From: Microglena sp. YARC
Lineage: Eukaryota; Chlorophyta; Chlorophyceae; Chlamydomonadales; Chlamydomonadaceae
Direction: 5' to 3'
Assembly: GCA_022414725.1 (NCBI GenBank)
Contig: CM039465.1
Span: 4,898,688-4,962,687, forward strand
DNA length: 64,000 nucleotides
In this document: positions 1 to 7,372 of the stretch, one piece after another
Position numbering within the stretch: position 1 is the first letter of the stretch
Layout of the letters: each line of letters starts with the position of its first letter
Position numbers and translations under genes: made by a program
Notes under the pieces: model-generated
What the model was told of the DNA's origin: nothing
What the model saw: the letters and a program-made list of their open reading frames with translations, nothing else
Databases searched by the model: none

Positions 1-505
1 AGTGTAGTGGTAGACTGCAATTGTAGCCCTGACTTAGCTGCCTTGTGCCTGCGTTGACCAAGTTACTGCTTGCCAACAGGTTGCCTTGTTTATTGGTTAA
101 TCTTTGCCGGGAGTGTGGTTGGGTGTTTATGTTGTGATTGGTACTTAACATGACACTGAAAAATGGATCATGTACACCTGCAGTTCTTCTATTTTACTGT
201 GTTCTTGCCCACCTCGGCCACCTACCTTTTTACTAGGTTTGTTTAAGTGGCCCAGTACTGCAATAGGTAAAGCAGAGATGTGTAGTTGAGGCCTGCTTGA
301 CTTGCATAGCATGACTGATGAAATGTCATAGCCCAGAAGAATTTAGCCCTTTTGCCTGTTCCGTCTAGGCATTCGGTGGATTATGTTTTCTTTGACTGGT
401 TTTAGGATTGCTTTCCCCCTACTTTTCTTCTCCACGGAAATATTTGTCAGGCTTACTCCTTGACTTGTGTTGTGGAATCCCAGGAATTCTGGGTACCAGA
501 ATACC

Positions 506-640
506 AGGGATTGGGGGGAATGTTATGATACAGCCTATAGCTGTATCAGTAACGGTGCCGGGCTTAGGTCCGACAACCACACTGGCAGCTGGTGACCAGG
601 CATATGCCTGGCAGCTAGCAGTGTAGCAGGTGACTTCAAG
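506..640 (+). mobile_element. Polypurine tract and LTR-like start (left arm)
   Basis: A purine run GGGATTGGGGGGAA (about 507-520) is followed directly by TGTTATGATACAG at 521, the arrangement of a retrotransposon polypurine tract next to the TG of a 3' LTR. A hairpin (GATACAGC, loop, GCTGTATC) lies just inside. The same tract occurs mirrored at 2795 and before a different sequence at 3650. No pol domain is visible upstream, so the LTR reading is inference. Confidence 0.4.
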
Positions 641-649
641 TGAATAGGG

Positions 650-1300
650 TCGTTGGGTTTGTCAATGCTCCCGATTATGATCGGGAGGACTGTGTGTATT
701 CCGAGTTTGGTTTTCTCAATCATTTGCTCGTTGGGTTTGACAATGCTCCCGATTATGATCGGGAGGACTGTGGGTATTCTGAGTTTGGTTTTTCTCAATC
801 ATTCGTTCTTTGGGTTTGACAATGCTCCCGATTATGATCAGGAGGACTATGGGTATGCCGAGTAGGAAAAAAAAAAAAAAATAATAATAATATGCCGAGT
901 ACATGTTTTCTGAATCATTCGCTCGTTGGGTTTGTCAATGCTCCCGATTATGATCGGGAGGACTGTGTGTATTCCGACTTTGGTTTTCTCATTCATTCGC
1001 TCGTTGGGTTTGTCAATGCTCCCGATTATGATCGGGAGGACTGTGTGTATTCCGAATTTGGTTTTCTCAATCATTCGCTCGTTGGGTTTGTCAATGCTCC
1101 CGATTATGATCAGGAGGACTGTGTGTATTCCGAATTAGGTTTTCTCAATCATTCGCTCGTTGGGTTTGTCAATGCTCCCGATTATGATCGGGAGGACTGT
1201 GTGTATTTCGAATTTGGTTTTCTCAATCATTCGCTCGTTGGGTTTGACAATGCTCCCGATTATGATCGGGAGGACTGTGTGTATTCTGAGTTTGGTTTTT
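650..1300 (+). repeat. 79-bp palindromic satellite, about 8 units (left arm)
   Basis: About eight units of the 79-bp family are present, each carrying the palindrome CTCCCGATTATGATCGGGAG or a one-base variant. An A-rich insertion (866-891) interrupts the array. The same family builds the array at 49927-51680. Open frames across it (FLNHSLVGFVNAPDYDRED type) come from the repeat and are not genes. Confidence 0.9.
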
Positions 1301-1377
1301 CTCTAAATCTGAATCTGATTTTGAATCTGAATCTGAATCTGAATCATTTGCTCTACCAACCTATTTGTCTTCCGCAG

Positions 1378-1672
1378 GGTCTACAATGACAGTACCGTGG
1401 AAGTAAAACTCCAATCGGACGGGAAGGATTTGGGATGCGGCGTCATGGACGAATGGACCAAGGAGCGCCAAGTGCCAATGAACATCGAAGTCGTTGTTGG
1501 TGGACCAGACTTCTATGTTACGGCTACGCACGCTCACTGGTTGAGGTTTCGCGGCGAATGCAGGCATATGTGCGGAGCAGATGCATTCTGGTCGACACTC
1601 ACCCTTGCGGAAGTCAAGACAGCCTAGTTGCTTGAAGTCACTAGCATTCGGAGGCCCATGTCAGGAGCTGGG
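1378..1672 (+). pseudogene. Broken exon copy of the gene at 51.8 kb
   Basis: A splice-acceptor-like TCTTCCGCAG is followed by sequence closely similar to the exon at 51762, with the same GCGVMDEWTKERQ and NVTATH-type peptides. The frame ends at a TAG (1625-1627) where the 51.8-kb copy reads on. As in that copy, it follows directly after 79-bp satellite units. It is a decayed duplicate; the protein family is not recognised. Confidence 0.7.
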
Positions 1673-1708
1673 CTATAAGGAGATAACAATTTGAATATGA
1701 TGACCTTA

Positions 1709-2240
1709 CAAAGTTGTCGGCGATCTGTCCTCTTCGTTGATTGTAGGAAGCTGACCTCGTCGCGCCTTTCCGGACTTCTTTGCGGAGGCTGTAGGAAATG
1801 TAAAGAGTGCAGAAGTTACGCAATATCCTATAAAAAATGAAAGCGGCAAGTGCGGTCAGCACACAATGGTTGTTTCGAACGGTGTACATCCCACCGCGTA
1901 CGTAACATTCGAAATGTACCTGTCAGATTTGAAAATTTAACCTGAGCCACGGTGCAGCAGTACAGTCCGTTCGATTGCTCTCTTACCGGCGTCAGGTGAA
2001 GGCCCTTTTGGTGTACATCGAGGTGACGTCCTCCTGTGGCTAGGACCAAACTCCTCGAAATCGCTCCTGAGCTTTCCTTCGCTTGTCTCAAACCACGCCC
2101 TAGTTTCCTCAAGCTCTTTGTCGGCGATAAATTCGCCCTCGCCGACCCTGACAGGCTTGCTGCGCATTGTCAACCACCAACCCAAGAGCCTGAATGTGAA
2201 CTGGTATCCATGATAGGGCTCCTAACATGGGCCTCCGAAT
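1709..2240 (-). pseudogene. Inverted broken copy of exons at 52.0-52.55 kb
   Basis: The reverse strand matches 52010-52580, including the peptide GFIADKELEE-type stretch, the donor after ATCTGACAG, a branch/acceptor region and the small downstream exon ending AACTTT|GTAAGG. Relative to the other copy a one-base insertion turns GGTCAATTTT into GGTTAAATTTT and makes a stop just before the intron. The small exon keeps frame and most residues (SAKK, TINE, EDRSPTT), which supports both exons being real coding sequence in the parent gene. Confidence 0.7.
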
Positions 2241-2289
2241 GCTAGTGACTTCAAGCAACTGGGCTTTCTTGACTTCCGCAAGGGTGAGT

Positions 2290-2672
2290 GCGAATTTAGG
2301 GAGCATTGACAAACCCAACGAGCGAATGATTGAGAAAACCAAACTCGGAATACACACAGTCCTCCCGATCATAATCGGGAGCATTGACAAACCCAACGAG
2401 CGAATGATTCAGAAAACATGTACTCGGCATATTTTTTTTTTTTTTTTTTTGTACTCGGCATACCCATAGTCCTCCCGATCATAATCGGGAGCATTGTCAA
2501 ACCCAAAGAACGAATGATTGAGAAAAAACAAACTCAGAATACCCACAGTCCTCCCGATCATAATCGGGAGCATTGTCAAACCCAACGAGCAAATGATTGA
2601 TAAAACCAAACTCGGAATACACATAGTCCTCCCGATCATAATCAGGAGCATTGATAAACCCAACGACCCTAT
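2290..2672 (-). repeat. 79-bp palindromic satellite (right arm)
   Basis: About four full units plus a partial one, inverted relative to 650-1300, with a poly-T tract at 2430-2449 mirroring the left arm's A-rich tract. The lower unit number suggests copy loss or gain after the inverted duplication. Confidence 0.85.
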
Positions 2673-2677
2673 TCACT

Positions 2678-2795
2678 TGAAGTCACCTACTACACTGCTA
2701 GCTGCCAGGCAGATGCCTGGTCACCAGCTGCTAGTGTAGGTGTCGGACCTAAGCCCGGCACCGTTACTGATACAGCTATAGGCTGTATCATAACA
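2678..2795 (-). mobile_element. LTR-like segment (right arm)
   Basis: Mirror of 521-640: reading leftward from 2795 the sequence starts TGTTATGATACAG and is preceded by the same purine tract (2796-2812). Confidence 0.4.
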
Positions 2796-3394
2796 TTCCC
2801 CCCAATCCCTGGTATTCTGGTACCCAGAATTCCTGGGATTCCACAACACAAGTCATAAGGAGTAAGCCAGACAAATATTCCCGTGGAGAAGAAAAGTAGG
2901 GGGAAAGCAATCCTAAAACCAGTCAAAGAAAACATAATCCACCGAATGCCTAGACGGAACAGGCAAAAGGGCTAAATTCTTCTGGGCTATGACATTTCAT
3001 CAGTCATGCTATGCAAGTCAAGCAGGCCTCAACTACACATCTCTGCTTTACCTATTGCAGTACTGGGCCACTTAAACAAACCTAGTAAAAAGGTAGGTGG
3101 CCGAGGTGGGCAAGAACACAGTAAAATAGAAGAACTGCAGGTGTACATGATCCATATGTCAGTGTCATGTTAAGTACCAATCACAACATAAACACCCAAC
3201 CACACTCCCGGCAAAGATTAACCAATAAACAAGGCAACCTGTTGGCAAGCAGTAACTTGGTCAACACAGGCACAAGGCAGCTAAGTCAGGGCTACAATTG
3301 CAGTCTACCACTACACTGCAATTCATAACCTAACCAGACGCTATGGAAATCTTGGAACGGTAGCTAAGGATGCATGCCATATGGGTATGCAGTA

Positions 3395-3625
3395 CTGTCC
3401 GCCAGTACTCTGACGCAGGTGCAGGCGGGTAACCATCATGCAGGTAGGCAGGCCTCAGGAAGGTGCAGGCGGGTGCAGAGCTGTTCGCCAGTACTCCGGC
3501 GCAGGTGCTGGCCCGGCGCGTGTCTTGGTCTGGTCTGGCAGGTGCAGGCGGGTAACCGCCATGCAGGTAGGCAGACCTATCCAGTGCTCCGAGCGCCAGT
3601 GCTCCGGGCTATCTGCCCAGCATCC
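3395..3625 (+). repeat. GC-rich short tandem/interspersed repeats
   Basis: The words GTGCAGGCGGGTAACC and ATGCAGGTAGGCAG recur at irregular spacing. No convincing gene; open frames here are products of base composition. Confidence 0.6.
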
Positions 3626-3644
3626 ACCAGAGAAGGTGCTAGGC

Positions 3645-3668
3645 AGGACATTCCCCCCAATCCCTGGT
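3645..3668 (-). mobile_element. Second polypurine tract / LTR boundary
   Basis: Reading leftward, CCAGGGATTGGGGGGAATGT is the same 20-mer as at 503-522, but the sequence beyond it (TGTCCTGCCTAGC) is different. A shared tract before unrelated TG-starting sequence fits two related LTR families with a common polypurine tract. Confidence 0.35.
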
Positions 3669-3889
3669 AATCCTGTAGTTAAGGATTCCTGGGATTCACT
3701 TCTCTGATGCGCATGGTAGGTGCGCATGTAGGTGCATCCATTCTGCTGGGGAAAAAGGGATCCTGATGGCAGTAATAGTTACGAGGACAAATAACCATGG
3801 GCGGATGACATTGCGATTGGTAGCATAGGCGACGGGAAGGTGAGGCAACACTCCCATATTGGGCAAGGGGAATCGATCGATACATTACT

Positions 3890-4260
3890 TATTCGATGTG
3901 GATGCGCACAGCAAGGTGCATGGGAAAAAGCGGAGCAGCAGATTATGAGAGCAGAGCCGAAGCGAATTCCCAGTGCAGTGAAATGCATTGCGCAAAGGGT
4001 GCGAGAATTAGAAGCAACTCGGGGGTTATTCACAACCACCCGGTGCTAATGCTGATGCGCAGCAAGGCGATGCAGAAAGCGAAAGGCAAAGCAGCAGATC
4101 ATGAGAACAGAGCTGAAGTGAATTCCCATAGCAGTGAAATGCATTTGCGCAAAGGGTGCGAGAATTAGGTGCAACTCGGGACCATGCAGGGCCACCCGGT
4201 GCTAATGCAGATGCGCAGCAAAGCAATGCAGGATGCGAAAGGCAATTTGCGCAAGGCATG
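3890..4260 (+). repeat. 155-bp tandem repeat, about 2.4 copies
   Basis: Blocks beginning near 3898, 4052 and 4208 share GATGCGCA(C)AGCAA, GCAGCAGAT, AATTCCCA and GCGCAAAGGGTGCGAGAATTA. Peptides in all frames are repeat translations. Confidence 0.75.
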
Positions 4261-4520
4261 AAAGGAGGTGAAAGCGCAAGGCATGAAAAGAGGTGAAAGC
4301 GCAAGGCATGAAGCAAAGCCTTTCCGACTTATCAAAACAGTCTTACATGCATGCGCAGCAAGGGGGGGCCCGGCAAGGGGGGTCAATCAATGCACATCAA
4401 GGGTCATGCAAAGGGGTCAAGCTGCCAGGTCATGCAAAGGGGTCAAGCTGCCAGAGAAGGTGCTGGGCATGGCAATCAATGCACAGCAAGGAGTCATGCA
4501 AAGGGGTCAAGCTGCCAATC
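4255..4520 (+). repeat. Short direct repeats
   Basis: AAAGCGCAAGGCATGAA recurs three times (4240-4315) and TCATGCAAAGGGGTCAAGCT three times (4410-4515). No gene recognised. Confidence 0.7.
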
Positions 4521-4577
4521 CATTGAGAAGGACACCAAGGCAGAGGCTGTGCAATCGGATGGAGACAATGTAGACAT

Positions 4578-4695
4578 TGCTGAGGAGGAGGAGATGGAGG
4601 AGGAGGAAGATGGGGATGGGGGCATGGAGGAGGAGAAGGAGGAGGAAGAGGAGGACGAGGAGGGGGGGGAGGAGGAGGAGGATGAGGAAGATGTT
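4578..4695 (+). repeat. GAG/GGA-rich purine microsatellite
   Basis: A run of GAGGAGGAG/GGGGAT would encode a Glu/Asp tract in one frame and poly-Ser on the other strand. Without an independent coding signal it is treated as low-complexity DNA. Confidence 0.8.
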
Positions 4696-4709
4696 TGACA
4701 CATAGCCGT

Positions 4710-5049
4710 TTTTTACTAATGAATTGTACTTACGATTTTTATGGTAAGATGTAAAAGCTGAATTCTGCCTGCCGACTTATAACCGTCCGCTTTCCCTTTA
4801 TTTCTTACAATTATAATTGTAAGACACGAATTGATGTTAACACCTTTTGTTACAAAATATGGCATTTCAACGTTGTAACATTCGCAATTTGTGCGTTTCT
4901 CCGTCTTTCAAGCTCATTTCGAGCATATTTTGTCAATATTGACTCCAATCTTACGATTTTATCGTAAGATTGCATTTGGAAAGCATCAAAAGACCCCCCA
5001 AAAGTGATTGTAAGATTGGAAATCCGTTGGGAAGCAGGAACGCCCATTA
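4710..5049 (-). mobile_element. ~340-bp hairpin-rich inverted-repeat element, copy 1
   Basis: On the minus strand it starts AATGGGCGTTCCTGCTTCCC at 5049, the terminal sequence of the short inverted-repeat elements at 27.4 and 34.7 kb but with CTTCCC for CCTCCC. It contains several CTTACnnnnGTAAG hairpins, for example the perfect palindrome CTTACAATTATAATTGTAAG (4805-4824) and CTTACGATTTTATCGTAAG (4951-4969). A diverged homologue at 61664-62000 shares the terminal sequence, the AAATATGCTC and TTTTACATCTTA words and the hairpin pattern. It runs into the 3' end of the hypothetical gene upstream. Confidence 0.6.
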
Positions 5050-5553
5050 TGTCTTCTCTATCGCTCCATTTGCACATGATTGCCAACTTACCCATGGCAA
5101 AGAGACGTTGTTGCGGATCATTAGAAATAAGGTCAATCTCTTCCTTACTTTTCGCGCTCTTGGGGTTGTTGAGCATGCCGAAATGAGATCCGTAAATGTT
5201 GATATCAAACATGTCGGTGAAATTACGTTTGAAGCGTTGATAATGGTAATCGTTGATTGATTTGAAAATTAATACGATGCGATCCAAATCATTATGCAGA
5301 ATTTCCCCATTGAAGTTCAGATTTCGTCGATGTCAGTAGAGTAGTTGACGTTTACAGTCCCGACCTGTTTCGGGTAGCAAACATCATCCCCACACATCTG
5401 GCGGATGTAATCGATCAGACTGGTAGCATAAGCTACTCGGAAGGTGTTTAAAAGCTCCTTGCAAGATTCATTACCCCCGACCGCAAGCATATCCCACATC
5501 AAAGGTTGCAATGATTTCTTACCATTGCACACGAAGTCAATACTTATATCCAT
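4850..5553 (-). CDS. Hypothetical protein, frameshifted, 3' end in inserted repeat
   Basis: Two minus-strand frames lie end to end. One runs from the ATG at 5553 and stops at 5317 (peptide ends NYSTDIDEI); the second is open from about 5325 to 4850 and reads on naturally (LNFNGEILHNDLDRIVLIFK). A single frameshift near 5318 would join them into about 230 codons. The earlier stretch includes DMFDINIYGSHFGM and SNDPQQRLFAMGKLAI. From 5049 on the frame lies inside the hairpin-rich element (MGVPASQRISN) and is probably foreign to the gene. The family is not recognised. A sequence like a transposon end (CGTTCAATAATGTTACA, 5563-5579) directly abuts the start, so the gene is boxed in by mobile DNA on both sides. 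Confidence 0.45.
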
Positions 5554-5559
5554 TTTGTT

Positions 5560-5582
5560 ACCGTTCAATAATGTTACATTCC
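5560..5582 (+). mobile_element. Tc1/mariner terminal repeat fragment (Fanzor-element type)
   Basis: ACCGTTCAATAATGTTACA matches the left-end inner sequence ACCGGTCAATAATGTTACA found at 26033 and, inverted, at 27292-27310. Confidence 0.45.
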
Positions 5583-5828
5583 CAAAATTATTTTAGAACA
5601 ACTGTATGCTTTCGAAGAATACCGCGTGAATGATTGCATTTTGCCTTTGCTGACGGTGCTGCTCGTTGGAATCCACGGTGTGTATGTCTGATCTACGACC
5701 CTCATCCGTTTGTCTGCGTCTGCGTAATCACTTACTTCCCGCACACAAGCCCTCCCTCCCTCTGCCCGCTCAGCGGGGCCTCCCGTCCTTCCCCCATTCC
5801 ATCCTAAAAATCCCAAGAGAGTGTCGAG

Positions 5829-5915
5829 CATATCTCAGGCTAGCGAGTCATTCCGGCGACTCTAAATTCTGAGTAGAAATTTCAAAAATTCCGCTGGGAG
5901 GAAGGAACGCCCATT
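5829..5915 (+). mobile_element. Right half of a GGGCGTTCC inverted-repeat element
   Basis: TCAGGCTAGCGAGTCATTC through GGAAGGAACGCCCATT matches the last 85 bp of the complete elements at 27401-27550 and 34695-34860. The left half is missing. The stop codon of the minus-strand gene next door (GAG AGT TAA) overlaps the element's outer end. Confidence 0.75.
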
Positions 5916-6660
5916 AACTCTCACTCGCCCAGTATGGCTCGTACCGCGGACGCGATGGCGTGTAGTCATCCAGCACAGTGATCAGCAGATCCTGTGCCTC
6001 ATGCGCCTGTGCCCTGAACATCGGGTGCCGCACAACCCAGGCGTCCAGTGCTGTAGCTGCCATATTGGCGATGGCCGGAGTCTGCAGCAGGTCCGTGAAC
6101 GCCATGTCGGCTGCCCGCAGGTGCTTGGCATACAGCCACGCAAACACACGCGTGTTGGGGCAGCAGCTGTTGTCCGCCAGCTCCTCCAGTGCCACAACTA
6201 CTGCATATGTAAGCTTGTCAAATGGCATACAGGAGTCGTCGATGTCGAGCGGCTGTGGTTCCGCTGATGCAGTTGCCGCACAAGAGACCATTGCATTCTG
6301 TTGCAGGCTCCCATACGCCGCCTCAAAGTCTGCCATGGGCTGGGTGACAGTGGTGAACAAAGTCCAGTGCCGTCCGCAGACCACGACAGCTCCATCGTCC
6401 CCAATAGCCAGCTTCAGATCAAAGTCCTGTGTGAACCCAAGGTCGGATGGCAAGTCCACGTTGGGCACGGTGATGCTAAACATCGACCCATCTCCCGCTA
6501 GGCCTCTCATCTCCTTGTGCACGGCATCACACAAGATTGGGTCAGGTTCGAAGAAAGACACCCCACTGCGCTTGGCTGTCGCCTTGAGCATACAGTTGTT
6601 CTCAAATATTTTTGGGACACCCTGTATAATTTGAATGATATCCCCTGATGAATCGTTCAT
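5914..6660 (-). CDS. Hypothetical protein (248 aa)
   Basis: A single uninterrupted minus-strand frame with good codon texture and acidic composition (GDGSMFSITVPNVDLPSD, DFDLKLAIGDDGAVVVCGR, TYAVVVALEELADNSCC). No family is recognised and no membrane segment or signal peptide is evident. The ATG at 6660 lies upstream of a mariner-like end (6592-6627), so the first 23 residues (MNDSSGDIIQIIQGV...) are transposon-derived; the Met at 6591 (MLKATAKRSG) may be the older start. The stop overlaps the inverted-repeat element ending at 5915, so the original C-terminus could be lost. Confidence 0.5.
   Translation of the reverse strand: MNDSSGDIIQIIQGVPKIFENNCMLKATAKRSGVSFFEPDPILCDAVHKEMRGLAGDGSMFSITVPNVDLPSDLGFTQDFDLKLAIGDDGAVVVCGRHWTLFTTVTQPMADFEAAYGSLQQNAMVSCAATASAEPQPLDIDDSCMPFDKLTYAVVVALEELADNSCCPNTRVFAWLYAKHLRAADMAFTDLLQTPAIANMAATALDAWVVRHPMFRAQAHEAQDLLITVLDDYTPSRPRYEPYWASES
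6592..6627 (-). mobile_element. Mariner-like terminal repeat, type 2 (variant)
   Basis: ACAGTTGTTCTCAAATATTT followed by TTGGGACACCCTGTATAA. It is a diverged version of the end at 6691-6727, in the same orientation. Confidence 0.5.
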
Positions 6661-6690
6661 TCTTCAGGCAGTCATGTTCGCATCAAAGTG

Positions 6691-6727
6691 CCATACAGCT
6701 ACAGTTGTTCTCAAATAAAGTGGGACA
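6691..6727 (-). mobile_element. Mariner-like terminal repeat, type 2
   Basis: CAGTTGTTCTCAAATAAAGT then GGGACACACCTTATA. The same sequence occurs inverted at 30932-30966 and 34951-34985. The GGGACACMCC...TATA form is typical of mariner/Tc1 ends; no transposase of this type is present in the window. Confidence 0.6.
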
Positions 6728-6779
6728 CACCTTATAATCATCCACCACACGCCAACTTTGAGGCTTCTGCGAATTACCA

Positions 6780-6835
6780 ATTCCAGTAGACATTTCAAAA
6801 TACTCCGCCGGGAGGAATGAACGCCACGAGCTTAG
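6780..6835 (+). mobile_element. Degenerate GGGCGTTCC-type end
   Basis: CAGTAGACATTTCAAAATAC followed by TCCGCCGGGAGGAATGAACGCCAC is a decayed right end of the short inverted-repeat element. It lies just past the stop of the next minus-strand gene. Confidence 0.5.
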
Positions 6836-6838
6836 ATT

Positions 6839-7301
6839 TCACTCCCACTCCCATTCTGCAACTTCGAAGAGCTCATGCACATGCACTATGGCATCGTCCC
6901 CGTACAACACACGCAGTTTTGGCAGCCACCGTTTCACTGCGTCGGCGAGTCGAATACCATGTACAAGGGCATGCTTCATGAAAAGAGCGCGCAGCAATTC
7001 GGGAAGGAACCGTCGTCTGACATGTGCCCCTGATTCTGTCCGGGCAGCATGCAACACCTCTTGTGCCCCCCTGAACTCTGTCATATTCGTCGCGTAGTCC
7101 ACAGCATCGGCCACAAGTACTTCTTTGGCCTCAACGAGCTGCGTAACGGATAAGAGCTCCCGCCCATCATGAATGAACGCCTCCCACAACCTACACGGAG
7201 CCGCTTGGGCGATACGCGGAAACACCTCCCATACACTGTGAGCATTCAATGGAACGCATTCAACGGAACGCACCGCATCAGCATTTGAGTCTATCAACTT
7301 A
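6839..7301 (-). CDS. Hypothetical protein fragment cut by the Fanzor transposon
   Basis: The minus-strand frame is open from inside the transposon end at about 7348, with no ATG there, to 6839. Only residues after the element boundary (SNADAVRSVECVPL onward, about 150 aa) belong to the host sequence. The peptide is alpha-helical looking (RRRFLPELLRALFMKHALVHG, IRLADAVKRWLPKLRVL) and ends EWEWE. The family is not recognised. The transposon right end at 7300 probably interrupted a longer gene; the missing 5' part is not in the window. Confidence 0.4.
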
Positions 7302-7372
7302 CACTCTGACAAGGTAATTATGTTACATAATATCCCAAGTCCTCCCAAAGTCCGCTTGTATGTGTTTATCTT
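7300..7372 (-). ncRNA. Fanzor element right end and predicted guide-RNA scaffold 3' end
   Basis: Between the Fanzor stop and the element end, read on the minus strand, lies GGACTTGGGATATTATGTAA followed by CATAATTACC and TTGTCAGAGTGTA. It contains the imperfect hairpin ATTATGT/ACATAAT. The same segment ends the deletion copy at 26551, and a related one ends at 32980; all three lose similarity right after GTGTA. In the TnpB/Fanzor family the guide RNA is known to cover the 3' end of the gene up to the element end and to read into flanking DNA for its guide. By that rule the guide here would begin AGTTGATAGACTC (7299 downward). The RNA itself is inferred. Confidence 0.55.

Larger units (their letters stand above)
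1..3317. repeat. 3.3-kb long inverted repeat locus
   Basis: Bases 1-640 are repeated almost exactly in reverse complement at 2678-3317. Both arms then run inward through 79-bp satellite units (650-1300 left, 2290-2672 right) to a shared segment around 1592-1672 and 2220-2290. The loop holds broken copies of the gene whose better copy lies at 51762-52552, one piece per strand. The left arm keeps an exon piece (1378-1590) that the right arm lacks, so the palindrome is asymmetric. I see no intact gene here. It may be a palindromic duplication of a gene with its intronic repeats, or two LTR-element remnants meeting head to head. Confidence 0.85.

Noticed and set aside
4351..4698. 115-aa acidic protein (Glu/Asp tract)
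   Set aside because: Made of short direct repeats and a GAG microsatellite; the opposite strand is equally open as poly-Ser.
5978..6634. 218-aa plus-strand frame
   Set aside because: Complement of the 248-aa minus-strand frame, Ser/Arg/Cys-rich as expected for an antisense reading; the minus strand has better residue texture, though I cannot exclude it fully.
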